From assembly GCF_001428845.1 (NCBI RefSeq), contig NZ_LMIU01000025.1:279755-343754 (forward strand): a stretch of DNA of 64,000 nt, in the 5' to 3' direction. Position 1 is the first letter of the stretch. Each line of letters starts with the position of its first letter. The translations under genes were made by a program, and so were the position numbers. The notes below the pieces were generated by a model. The model searched no databases. It was not told the origin of the DNA and was given only the letters and a program-made list of their open reading frames with translations. Below are positions 8,046 to 16,157 of this stretch, in pieces. This DNA is from Achromobacter sp. Root83. Lineage in GTDB: Bacteria > Pseudomonadota > Gammaproteobacteria > Burkholderiales > Burkholderiaceae_B.

Positions 8046-8523
8046 GGGCGCTATCGTAAACCATCCTGGGTTGAACCGGGCCTCTTCACGCAAGGTGAGA
8101 AACCCGGCAATATTCAGTAGGAAATTCGATTGGGATTCCGGCGGCGCGAAGGTTACCGAGTCTTGGGACCGATGGAAAGTCCCATCCGTCAAAACCGCCG
8201 CTTCCGGCCGATCCGGCTTTCGCCTTTCTTTCTATAAACTTTCACTTAGCTTTCAAAAAGCCCTCAATCTTCCCGCGCCGTTACAACTCGGGGTCGGGAG
8301 TTCCCGAATTCTAGGGAAAACCCCAGGCTTTCACAGAGCTTACAGGGTTTGCAGCGCCGCGGGCGTCCATTACCATTCGCCCTTTCAAGAAACCACGTCG
8401 TCGCTTTCAGAAGAACTAATGGCACCCCGAAGTGCCTTTTTTGTGCCTGTCGCTCGCCTGTCGGCGAGTGACTCCGGCTACAAACCTTTTTATCTACATG
8501 CTGTAAACAGGAGCCAACCAATC
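8046..8523. other. 478-base region upstream of tctB
   Basis: No protein gene seen. The right half carries a rightward terminator-like hairpin (8421-8442) about 80 bases ahead of tctB. A TATAAA-like -10 candidate lies near 8232 (TTTCTATAAACTTTC) without a convincing -35. The region could hold a small RNA ending at 8442 or a leader with an attenuator for the TctB-TctA operon. Confidence 0.5.
8421..8442 (+). terminator. Rho-independent terminator in the tctB leader region
   Basis: GGCAC (8421-8425), loop CCCGAA, GTGCC (8432-8436), then six T residues. No open frame ends before it on this strand, so it stops either a short untranslated leader or a small RNA. Confidence 0.65.
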
Positions 8524-8988
8524 ATGCAGCTACGCAATCGACAGGACTTCTGGTCGGGGGTGATGTTCATCGCCCTTGGACTGGGATTCGCCTGGCAGGC
8601 CAGCAGCTACCAAATGGGTACTGCTGCCCGAATGGGCCCCGGGTACTTTCCTTTTTGGCTAGGTATCGTTCTCTCATTGCTGGGCGCCGTCGTGCTGCTT
8701 GGCTCACTGTCCAAGAAGGCCCACGACACGCATATCGACAAGTTCGATTGGCGCATCCTGTTCCTCGTCGTGGGCTCAGTTGTCCTGTACGGCTTCATCC
8801 TCAAGCCGTTGGGCATCTATATCTCGGTCTTCATCCTGGTTGTTGTCAGCAGCCTGGCCAGCCACGAGTTCAGCCTGAAGGTCGCCGTCGCCAATGCGAT
8901 CTTCCTGGTGGTCTTCTCGTATCTGGCATTCGTCAAGGGGCTGGGGCTGATTTTCCCGCTGTGGCCGTCGTTTCTGGGCATGAACTAA
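8524..8988 (+). CDS. Tripartite tricarboxylate transporter small membrane subunit TctB (pair 1)
   Basis: A 154-residue inner-membrane protein with four hydrophobic segments, the typical TctB/DUF1468 shape. The N-terminal block QDFWSGVMFIALGLGFAWQ and the MGPGYFPFWLG motif are family hallmarks. It partners the large subunit encoded 13 bases downstream to import a carboxylate taken over from a periplasmic TctC receptor. AGGAG lies upstream of the ATG. The long frame that begins at 7834 is an artefact. The substrate is unknown; no TctC gene is adjacent. Confidence 0.9.
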   Translation: MQLRNRQDFWSGVMFIALGLGFAWQASSYQMGTAARMGPGYFPFWLGIVLSLLGAVVLLGSLSKKAHDTHIDKFDWRILFLVVGSVVLYGFILKPLGIYISVFILVVVSSLASHEFSLKVAVANAIFLVVFSYLAFVKGLGLIFPLWPSFLGMN

Positions 8989-9001
8989 GGAGCAACCGGT
9001 C

Positions 9002-10507
9002 ATGGAATTGTTTGACAACCTGATGATGGGCTTCTCGGTGGCGTTTACGCCCGAGAACCTGTTCTACGCACTGCTGGGCTGCATCCTGGGTACGCTGATT
9101 GGCGTGCTGCCGGGCATCGGCCCTGTCCCGACGATCGCAATGCTGTTGCCGATCACGTATGTGCTGCCCCCTATCGCCGGCCTGATCATGCTGGCGGGTA
9201 TCTACTACGGCGCCCAATACGGCGGATCCACCACAGCCATTCTTGTGGCGCTGCCAGGGGAAACATCCGCGGTGGTGACCGTGCTGGACGGACACCAGAT
9301 GGCCCGCAACGGCCGTGCTGGCGCCGCGCTGGCCATTGCCGCGCTGGGTTCGTTCTTCGCGGGCTGCGTGGCTACGCTGCTGCTGGCCGCGTTCGCGCCT
9401 CCTCTGGCTGAAGTCGCCTTCAAGTTCGGCCCCGCCGAGTACTTCTCGCTGATGTGCCTGGGCCTGGTCGGCGCCGTGGTGCTGGCCTCGGGCTCGCTGC
9501 CCAAGGCGATCGCGATGATCATCCTGGGCCTGCTGCTGGGCATGGTCGGCACCGACGTCAACTCGGGCGTCGCCCGCTATGACTTCGGCATCCCCGAACT
9601 GCAAGACGGCATCGACTTCGCCATCGTGGCCATGGGCGTGTTCGGCTTCGCCGAAATCATGACCAACCTCGAGCAGAAGGAAAACCGCGTCGACATCACC
9701 GACAAGATCGGCACGCTGTACCCGAACAAGCAGGAATTCAAGGAAGCCGCCCCCGCCGTGCTGCGTGGTACGGCCCTGGGTTCGGCACTGGGTATCCTGC
9801 CGGGCGGTGGCGCCGTGCTGTCGTCGTTTGCGTCCTACACGCTGGAAAAGAAGATCTCGAAGAATCCGGAACGCTTCGGCAAGGGCCACCCGGCCGGCCT
9901 GGCTGGTCCGGAATCGGCGAACAACGCCGCCGCCCAGACTTCGTTCATCCCGCTGCTGACGCTGGGCATCCCGGGTAACGCCGTGATGGCGCTGATGGTT
10001 GGCGCAATGACGATCCACAACATCCAGCCCGGCCCGCAAGTCATGACGAGCCACCCGGAGCTGTTCTGGGGCCTGATCGCCTCGATGTGGATCGGCAACC
10101 TGATGCTGGTGGTGCTGAACCTGCCGCTGATCGGCCTGTGGGTCAAGCTGCTGAAGGTGCCCTACCGCATCCTGTTCCCGGCGATTCTGGTGTTCTGCAC
10201 GATCGGTGTGTATTCGTTGAATTACAACCCGTTCGACATCTTCACCACCGCCATGTTCGGCATCGTCGGCTACGTGTGGTCCAAGCTGAAGTGCGAAGGC
10301 GCGCCGCTGCTGTTGGGCCTGGTGCTGGGCCCCATGATGGAAGAGAACTTCCGCCGTGCCCTGCTGCTGTCTCGCGGCGACTTCACTACCTTCGTCACGC
10401 GTCCGCTGTCGGCTTCGCTGCTGGCTGTCGCCGCCTTCCTGGTGATCCTGGTCGCGCTGCCGGCCATCCGCAAGAAGCGCGAAGAGACCTTCGTCGAAGA
10501 AGAGTAA
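9002..10507 (+). CDS. Tripartite tricarboxylate transporter large permease TctA (pair 1)
   Basis: A 501-residue multi-spanning permease. It starts with the characteristic N-terminal helix and the GVLPGIGPVPTIAMLLP motif. The repeated GILPGGGA and SLGIPG-like (TLGIPGNAVMALM) segments are seen in the second half, and the C-terminal GPMMEENFRRALLLSRGD block is conserved. It is co-transcribed with tctB, whose stop overlaps its ribosome binding site (AAGGAGC). The transcript ends at a strong terminator at 10549-10575. Such permeases need an extracytoplasmic TctC receptor, which in this family is often encoded elsewhere. Confidence 0.95.
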   Translation: MELFDNLMMGFSVAFTPENLFYALLGCILGTLIGVLPGIGPVPTIAMLLPITYVLPPIAGLIMLAGIYYGAQYGGSTTAILVALPGETSAVVTVLDGHQMARNGRAGAALAIAALGSFFAGCVATLLLAAFAPPLAEVAFKFGPAEYFSLMCLGLVGAVVLASGSLPKAIAMIILGLLLGMVGTDVNSGVARYDFGIPELQDGIDFAIVAMGVFGFAEIMTNLEQKENRVDITDKIGTLYPNKQEFKEAAPAVLRGTALGSALGILPGGGAVLSSFASYTLEKKISKNPERFGKGHPAGLAGPESANNAAAQTSFIPLLTLGIPGNAVMALMVGAMTIHNIQPGPQVMTSHPELFWGLIASMWIGNLMLVVLNLPLIGLWVKLLKVPYRILFPAILVFCTIGVYSLNYNPFDIFTTAMFGIVGYVWSKLKCEGAPLLLGLVLGPMMEENFRRALLLSRGDFTTFVTRPLSASLLAVAAFLVILVALPAIRKKREETFVEEE

Positions 10508-10548
10508 AGAACGGAACCGCCGCCTTGCCGCGGCGTTCTGGATCAGAG

Positions 10549-10575
10549 ACCCCCGGGCTTGCCCGGGGGTTTTTC
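10549..10575 (+). terminator. Rho-independent terminator after tctA (pair 1)
   Basis: CCCCCGGGC (10550-10558), loop TT, GCCCGGGGG (10561-10569), then a T-rich run. Confidence 0.9.
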
Positions 10576-10622
10576 TTTGCGTCCGCAAAACGCAGGGCCG
10601 CTGAAAGATACAATCGATTACT

Positions 10623-10640
10623 GTACGCTACAAATCGTAC
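10623..10640. promoter_or_regulatory. GTACG-N8-CGTAC dyad before the GGT-like gene
   Basis: A perfect five-base inverted repeat around CTACAAAT lies 55-70 bases upstream of the gamma-glutamyltransferase start. It is a possible operator; no partner regulator is adjacent. Confidence 0.3.
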
Positions 10641-10694
10641 GCGCGTCGTCGCATCTACGTTAAGCTACGGGTTTACCCCACGCGATGATTCGGC

Positions 10695-12299
10695 ATGAAT
10701 TTCGACTGGAAGAATCCCTACCCCACCACCCGCACGCCGGTGTTTGCCCGCAATGTCGTGGCCACGTCCCACCCTTTGGCGGCCCAGGCGGGCTTGCGGA
10801 TCCTTGCCCAGGGCGGCAACGCGGTAGACGCCGCGATCGCCGCGGCCTCCACGCTGGCCCTGACCGAACCCGTCAGCAACGGCTTGGGCTCGGATTGCTT
10901 CGCCATCATCTGGGACGGCTCGAAGCTGCATGGCCTGAACGCGTCGGGCGCGGCGCCCGCTGCGTGGAACGTGGACTACTTCCGGCGCAAGCACCAAGGC
11001 ACGATACCCGCCAGGGGTTGGGACAGCGTGACCGTGCCGGGATGCATCGCGGGATGGGCGGCTTTGCATGAAAAGCTGGGCCGCCTGGCGTTCGCCGACA
11101 TCCTGGCGCCGGCCATCGAATATGCCGAGCGCGGCTATGCGGTTTCGCCTGTCGTCCAGGAAAAATGGGCCGCGCAAGCCGATATCCTGCAGCCACAGCC
11201 CGGCTTTGCGCAGCATTTCCTGCCGCGCGGCCGCGCGCCGCACGTCGGCGAGCATTTCATCCTGCCGGGCGCGGCGGCCACGCTCAAGCGCATCGCCGCC
11301 AGCGGTGGGCGAGACTTTTACGAAGGCGAGACGGCGCACAAGCTGGTGGCGCACGCGCAGGCGCATGACGCCGCCCTGACGCTGGCGGACCTGCGCGACT
11401 ACACACCGGAATGGGTGGCGCCGATCAGCCAGGCGTACCGCGGCCATACGCTGCATCAGATCCCGCCCAATGGCCAAGGCATCGCTGCCTTGATCGCCCT
11501 GGGCATCTTGCAGAACTTCGACCTGGCGGCCCGGCCTGTCGACCATCCCGACACCCAGCACCTGCTGATCGAAGCCATGAAGCTGGCATTTGCCGATGTA
11601 TACGCGCATGTCGGCGATGCCCGCCATATGCGTATCGCCCCCGAACAGATGCTACGCGCGGACTATCTGGCCGAGCGGGCCCGCCTGATCGATCCCCGGA
11701 CGGCCCAGGCTTTCTCGTCCGGCCATGCGCCGCAGGGCGGCACCGTCTACCTGACCGCCGCCGACCGCAACGGCATGATGGTGAGCTTCATCCAGTCGAA
11801 CTACATGGGCTTCGGCTCGGGCGTCGTCGTGCCCGGCACGGGCGTCAGCCTGCAGAACCGCGGGCATTGCTTCAGCACCGATCCGGCTCATCCCAATGTG
11901 GTCGCGGGCGGCAAGCGGCCCTTTCACACCATCATTCCCGCCTTTCTGATGCGCGACGGCGCTCCCGTGATGAGCTTTGGCGTCATGGGAGGCAATATGC
12001 AGCCGCAAGGGCAGATCCAGACGCTGGTGCGCATGCTGGACTATGGGCAGCAGCCTCAGGCCGCCTGCGACGCGCCTCGCTGGAAATGGAACCACGGCCT
12101 GGCGGTGGATGTGGAGCCCGCCATCGCTCCGCCCGTCTTGCAAGGGCTGCGCGCGCGCGGTCACGTGCTGGAGGGCATCGACGATCCTTATATGGACTTC
12201 GGATCTGGCCAGTTCATCTGGCGCCTGGGAGATCCGGCGGTGGACGGGTACGTCAGCGCCAGCGACAGCCGTCGAGATGGACTCGCCGCCGGCTTTTGA
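10695..12299 (+). CDS. Gamma-glutamyltransferase-family protein
   Basis: A 534-residue Ntn-hydrolase precursor. The N-terminal half has the GGT pattern GGNAVDAAIAAA (residues about 41-52) and GLGSDCFAII. The autocleavage nucleophile is predicted as Thr350 in GGTVYLTAADRNG, followed by the substrate-pocket region NYMGFGSG and the C-terminal FGVMGGNMQPQGQIQ. This is the GGT-like branch with GTVY rather than the TTHFS of classical glutathione GGTs, so the true substrate may be another gamma-glutamyl or acyl amide. No signal peptide is evident, unlike secreted GGTs. The start lacks a clear Shine-Dalgarno. A putative dehydrogenase gene follows after 58 bases. Confidence 0.88.
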   Translation: MNFDWKNPYPTTRTPVFARNVVATSHPLAAQAGLRILAQGGNAVDAAIAAASTLALTEPVSNGLGSDCFAIIWDGSKLHGLNASGAAPAAWNVDYFRRKHQGTIPARGWDSVTVPGCIAGWAALHEKLGRLAFADILAPAIEYAERGYAVSPVVQEKWAAQADILQPQPGFAQHFLPRGRAPHVGEHFILPGAAATLKRIAASGGRDFYEGETAHKLVAHAQAHDAALTLADLRDYTPEWVAPISQAYRGHTLHQIPPNGQGIAALIALGILQNFDLAARPVDHPDTQHLLIEAMKLAFADVYAHVGDARHMRIAPEQMLRADYLAERARLIDPRTAQAFSSGHAPQGGTVYLTAADRNGMMVSFIQSNYMGFGSGVVVPGTGVSLQNRGHCFSTDPAHPNVVAGGKRPFHTIIPAFLMRDGAPVMSFGVMGGNMQPQGQIQTLVRMLDYGQQPQAACDAPRWKWNHGLAVDVEPAIAPPVLQGLRARGHVLEGIDDPYMDFGSGQFIWRLGDPAVDGYVSASDSRRDGLAAGF

Positions 12300-12357
12300 T
12301 TGCGTTAAGGTTAGTGTCCTGAGACTGACCTTACCCTTCTAGAGCGGAGTTTCCTGC

Positions 12358-13263
12358 ATGGCAACGATCGGTACCAAGAGCTACGACGCGGTCGTAGCCC
12401 AGAAAGTCGCTTTCCTCGGATTGGGCGTGATGGGCCTGCCCATGGCCGGCCATCTGGCGCGCGCCGGCCACGACGTGACCGTCTACAACCGCACGCCGGC
12501 CAAAGCGCAGGCCTGGGTCGCCGAATTTGGCGGGCGCAGCGCCGCCACGCCGCGCCAAGCCGTGGACGGGGCGCAGATCGTCTTTGCCTGCGTCGGCAAT
12601 GACGACGACCTGCGCAGCGTCGTGCTGGGACCGGACGGCGCGTTCGCGGGCATGGCGCCCGGCGCCGTGTTCGTCGATCACACCACTGCATCGGCGGACG
12701 TGGCGCGCGAACTCTATTCCCAAGCCAAGGACCTGGGCCTGAATTTCGTGGACGCGCCCGTGTCGGGCGGCCAGGCAGGCGCCGTCAATGGCGTGCTGAC
12801 GATCATGTGCGGCGGAGAACACGCTGCCTTCGAGGCAATCCGGCCCGCCGCCCAGTGCTTCGGCCGCGCGGTCACCCTGGTGGGCCCGCCGGGAGCCGGC
12901 CAGTTGGCCAAGATGGTCAACCAGATCTGCATTGCCGGCATCGTTCAAGGCCTGTCCGAGGCCGTCGCGTTCGGCCAGGCGGCGGATCTGGACATGAAGC
13001 TGGTGCTGGACGTGATCAGCAAGGGCGCGGCGCAGAGCTGGCAAATGGAGAACCGTGGCGGCACCATGGTCGACGACAAGTTCGAGTTCGGCTTCGCGGT
13101 GGACTGGATGCGCAAGGACCTGGGCCTGGTGCTGGCCGAGGCCCGCAACAACGGCGCGCGCCTGCCGTTGACCGCCCTGGTGGACCAGTTCTACGGCGAC
13201 GTCCAGAAGATGGGCGGCGGCCGTTGGGATACGTCCAGCCTGGTCAAGCGCCTGCGCGACTGA
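12358..13263 (+). CDS. NAD(P)-dependent 3-hydroxyisobutyrate/beta-hydroxyacid dehydrogenase family protein
   Basis: A 301-residue cytoplasmic oxidoreductase. The dinucleotide motif GLGVMGLPMAGHL is near residue 20, the substrate-binding DAPVSGGQAGA follows, and the catalytic lysine is Lys185 in GAGQLAKMVNQ. Members include 3-hydroxyisobutyrate dehydrogenase, tartronate semialdehyde reductase and GLYR-type succinic semialdehyde reductases, which cannot be told apart here. GGAG lies nine bases ahead of the ATG. It may share a transcript with the GGT-like gene and ends at a bidirectional terminator. Confidence 0.88.
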   Translation: MATIGTKSYDAVVAQKVAFLGLGVMGLPMAGHLARAGHDVTVYNRTPAKAQAWVAEFGGRSAATPRQAVDGAQIVFACVGNDDDLRSVVLGPDGAFAGMAPGAVFVDHTTASADVARELYSQAKDLGLNFVDAPVSGGQAGAVNGVLTIMCGGEHAAFEAIRPAAQCFGRAVTLVGPPGAGQLAKMVNQICIAGIVQGLSEAVAFGQAADLDMKLVLDVISKGAAQSWQMENRGGTMVDDKFEFGFAVDWMRKDLGLVLAEARNNGARLPLTALVDQFYGDVQKMGGGRWDTSSLVKRLRD

Positions 13264-13302
13264 TCCGGCCTGCGCACGGCCTGCACAGGGCGTGCGCTTG
13301 GC

Positions 13303-13334
13303 AAAAAGGCGAGCCCTGCGGGGCTCGCCTTTTT
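13303..13334. terminator. Bidirectional Rho-independent terminator
   Basis: A5-GGCGAGCCC-TGCG-GGGCTCGCC-T5. A perfect stem flanked by A and T runs serves both the rightward dehydrogenase gene and the leftward azoR. Confidence 0.93.
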
Positions 13335-13356
13335 GTTGCCGGGCTGCCGGCGGTTT

Positions 13357-13986
13357 TCAAGCAGCCAGGCTGGTCTGCGCCGTTTCGGCCAGCAGCGCAT
13401 CGATGCGCTGCTTGGCTTGCGCCACGCCTTCCAGCGCGGCCACCTCACCCATGGCCATGCCTTCCGCTGCGACGAAGGTCACGTCGCTCATGCCCAGGAA
13501 GCCCAGCATCTGGCGCAGGTACGGCGTCAGCGTGTCGGACGGCGTACCTTCGGCCTTGCCGCCGCGCGCCGTCAGGACAAACACCTGCTTACCCTTGACG
13601 AGGCCCTCCGGCACCCCTTCCGGCGTATAACGGAACGTGACGCCGGCCCGGGCCAGATGGTCCAGATAGCTCTTGAACTGCGCAGGCAGATTGAAGTTGT
13701 ATACGGGCACGGCAAACACGATGCGGTCCGCTTCCATCAGTTCCGCCACCAGGGAATCGCTCAATTCGACGATGCGCTGCTGCTCGACGCTGCGGCCTTC
13801 GGCCGGCGTGAACAAGGCACCGGCGGTGTTGCCGTCGAAATACGGAATGGGTTGGGCACCGATGTCGCGGACCTTGACGATGGCCGCCGGGTTGGACGCC
13901 TTGACGCGGGCGATCAGGTGATCGGCCAACTGCTTGCTGTTCGAACGCTCGCCGAGAATCGAGGAAAGGATAACCAGGGTCTTCAT
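13357..13986 (-). CDS. azoR: FMN-dependent NADH-azoreductase
   Basis: A 209-residue flavodoxin-like quinone/azo reductase. The FMN phosphate-binding start KTLVILSSILGERSNSK and the PVYNFNLPAQFKSYLDHLARAGVTFRYT block are typical of AzoR. It reduces quinones and azo compounds by two-electron transfer and is commonly induced by electrophiles. The gene is divergent from a LysR regulator with a cluster of GTTC/GAAC dyads between them, the usual layout for quinone- or thiol-stress control. Confidence 0.93.
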   Translation of the reverse strand: MKTLVILSSILGERSNSKQLADHLIARVKASNPAAIVKVRDIGAQPIPYFDGNTAGALFTPAEGRSVEQQRIVELSDSLVAELMEADRIVFAVPVYNFNLPAQFKSYLDHLARAGVTFRYTPEGVPEGLVKGKQVFVLTARGGKAEGTPSDTLTPYLRQMLGFLGMSDVTFVAAEGMAMGEVAALEGVAQAKQRIDALLAETAQTSLAA

Positions 13987-14129
13987 TGCAAATATCTCCA
14001 GTGGTTGCCCGGCATCGCGGGCGGCCGGGATCCGCGGGCGTCTCGCTCAGGCCCGGAAGGGGCGGCGGACGTGGCTGGCCACCGAAGTGGCGTTGCCGGA
14101 TCCCGAAGGCATGACGTCACTGTAGACGG

Positions 14130-14185
14130 GTTCATTGAACACATAAATACAGGTAAGATGAACTGTTCGTTCCAAACATAGAACA
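14130..14185. promoter_or_regulatory. Clustered GTTC/GAAC dyads, probable LysR operator
   Basis: Three dyads lie in 56 bases: GTTCA-T-TGAAC (14130-14140), GAAC-T-GTTC (14160-14168) and TGTTC-N12-GAACA (14164-14185). The last ends four bases before the LysR start codon. A T-N11/12-A dyad is the LysR-type signature, so autoregulation plus control of azoR is likely. Confidence 0.5.
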
Positions 14186-14188
14186 ATC

Positions 14189-15124
14189 ATGCAAGATCTC
14201 AATGACCTCTACTATTTCTCCCAAGTCGTCGAGCAAGGCGGCTTCAGCGCCGCGGCCAGGGCGCTGGACATTCCGAAATCCCGCCTGTCCCGCCGGATTT
14301 CGCACCTGGAAGAAAGCCTGGGCGTGAGGCTCTTGCAGCGCACCACGCGGCGGCTGCGCCTGACCTCGGCGGGGGAACGCTATCTGCACTATTGCCGGGA
14401 AATGGCCGCTTCCGCGCGTGCGGCGGACGACGCCATGCGGCAATTGCAGTCGGAACCGACTGGCCCGGTGATTGTGAGCTGTCCGGTATCCATCGCGCAG
14501 GACGTGCTGGCCCCCCTGCTGCCGGAATTCCTGGACGCCTGGCCGGCCGTGTCGGTGCAACTGCTGGTCACCAACCGGCGCGTCGACCTGATCCGCGAAG
14601 GCGTGGACCTCGCGCTACGGGTTCGCACCAAGCTGGATACGGACGCCGAACTGGTGGTCAGGCACCTGGGGACGGCGCGCGGCACGCTGGTGGCCAGCCC
14701 GGGCTACCTGCAGCGGCATGGCGCGCCGGACTCGCCGCAGGACCTGGCCTCACATACCACACTGAGCTTCAGCGATCCGCAGAACGAAGTGCGGTGGCCG
14801 CTGCGTAACGACAAGGGCGAAGAGGTGCACATCGAGCTCAAGCCTCAACTGTCCTGCAACGACTTCATCGTGCTGACCGAAGCCGCCGTCCGCGGCCGGG
14901 GCATCGCGTTGCTGCCATCGATAGCGACGCAAGAAGAACTGCGCCTGGGCCAGCTGGTGCCGGTGCTGCCGCAATGGCAGTCGCCAGAGGGCATCGTGCA
15001 TTGCATCTATCCGTCACGGCGGGGCATGATGCCCGCCGTGCGTACCCTGCTCGATTTCCTGTCGCAGCGCCTGCCCTCGATGTATCAGCGCCTGGAGAAG
15101 GCGACGGCGCCGGCGGCTCAGTAA
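14189..15124 (+). CDS. LysR-family regulator divergent from azoR
   Basis: A 311-residue protein. The N-terminal winged helix (FSQVVEQGGFSAAARALDIPKSRLSRRISHLEESLG) is followed by the linker helix and a type-2 periplasmic-binding-like effector domain. It belongs to the large LysR group related to AaeR/DsdC-like YhcS/QseD proteins and often sits beside azoreductase or quinone reductase genes. Its stop overlaps the stop of the convergent reductase gene by seven bases. Confidence 0.93.
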   Translation: MQDLNDLYYFSQVVEQGGFSAAARALDIPKSRLSRRISHLEESLGVRLLQRTTRRLRLTSAGERYLHYCREMAASARAADDAMRQLQSEPTGPVIVSCPVSIAQDVLAPLLPEFLDAWPAVSVQLLVTNRRVDLIREGVDLALRVRTKLDTDAELVVRHLGTARGTLVASPGYLQRHGAPDSPQDLASHTTLSFSDPQNEVRWPLRNDKGEEVHIELKPQLSCNDFIVLTEAAVRGRGIALLPSIATQEELRLGQLVPVLPQWQSPEGIVHCIYPSRRGMMPAVRTLLDFLSQRLPSMYQRLEKATAPAAQ

Positions 15125-16047
15125 CCGCGCGAACGCTCGACCACGCCAGTGATGGGCTCGCCGCGCGTCAACTGCGCCACCTTGCCCGCGATCTGAGCGA
15201 TGCTTTCATCGCGCAGCGTGCGCGCCGCGATGTGCGGCGTGACATGGACGCGCGGATCGCGCCAGAACGGGTGGTCCTTGGGCAGGGGTTCGGTATGAAA
15301 GACATCCAGCGTGGCGCCGGCAATCTCGCCCTCTTCGAGCATCTGGACCAGGTCGTCTTCGACCAGGTGCTCGCCGCGGCCCACGTTGACCAGGTGCGCG
15401 TCGGCCAATAGCTGCGACAAGGTCTGGCGATTGAGGATGCCCTGCGTATCCGGCGTGAGCGGCAGCACGTTCACCAGGAAGCGCGTGCGCGCCAGGAAGG
15501 CCGGCAAGGCGGCCTCGCCCGCAAACGACTCCACGCCCGGGATGTCGCGCGGCGTGCGCGACCACCCCGCCACCGGGTAGCCGAATTCGGCCAGAGTCTG
15601 CGCGACGCGCGCGCCAACCTGCCCCAGCCCCAGCACGCCGACTGGCCAGTCCGCCTGGCGCGTGCCCTCGCGGGTATCCCAGTGCTGGCGCGCCTGCGCG
15701 TGGTCGAAGGCTTCGAAATCGCGCGAGACCCGCAACAACGCATACAGCGCGTATTCGGCCATCTGCACCGACATGCCCGCATCTTCCAGGCGGACGATAC
15801 GGACATGCGGGGGGATCTCGGGCATCTTCAGCAAGGCATCGACACCCGCGCCCAGGTTGAACAGGGTCTGCAGGGAGGTCTCGTGCTTGAAGAGCTCGAC
15901 AGGCGGACGCCACACCAGGGCGACTTCCGCGCCCGACGGAGGACCATCGGGATTCCACACGGAAATGCGGCAGCCGGGCATGGCGGCTTCAAGGCGAGGC
16001 ACCCAGGCGTCGGGATCGTGGTGGGGGCAGGCAAAGAGGATGTGCAT
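15118..16047 (-). CDS. ghrA: Glyoxylate/hydroxypyruvate reductase A-type 2-hydroxyacid dehydrogenase
   Basis: A 309-residue D-2-hydroxyacid dehydrogenase of the GhrA subgroup. The NAD(P) motif is VGVLGLGQVGARV, the catalytic arginine lies in NVGRGEHLVEDDL, the glutamate in LDVFHTEPLP and the histidine in TPHIAA. It reduces glyoxylate or hydroxypyruvate to glycolate or glycerate. I use the ATG at 16047 (MHILFACPHH), which begins the substrate domain; the frame extends further upstream without support. The neighbour on the same strand is the TctA gene of pair 2, separated by a terminator. Confidence 0.9.
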   Translation of the reverse strand: MHILFACPHHDPDAWVPRLEAAMPGCRISVWNPDGPPSGAEVALVWRPPVELFKHETSLQTLFNLGAGVDALLKMPEIPPHVRIVRLEDAGMSVQMAEYALYALLRVSRDFEAFDHAQARQHWDTREGTRQADWPVGVLGLGQVGARVAQTLAEFGYPVAGWSRTPRDIPGVESFAGEAALPAFLARTRFLVNVLPLTPDTQGILNRQTLSQLLADAHLVNVGRGEHLVEDDLVQMLEEGEIAGATLDVFHTEPLPKDHPFWRDPRVHVTPHIAARTLRDESIAQIAGKVAQLTRGEPITGVVERSRGY

Positions 16048-16100
16048 GGTGGCTGTGCGCGCGGGCGATGAAAACCTCAAGCATGAGGGATGGCGCGGCA

Positions 16101-16132
16101 CAAATCAAACGGCCCGGCATGAAGCCGGGCCG
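16101..16132 (-). terminator. Terminator of the tctB-tctA pair 2 transcript
   Basis: On the minus strand CGGCCCGGC (16124-16132), loop TTCAT, GCCGGGCCG (16110-16118), followed by TTTGATTTG. It lies 26 bases after the tctA stop. Confidence 0.8.
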
Positions 16133-16157
16133 CGCGTACTGCTACGGAGCAATCCGC

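Noticed and set aside
8933-10588. 551-residue minus-strand frame opposite TctA pair 1
   Set aside because: Same type of antisense shadow; the plus strand carries all TctA motifs.
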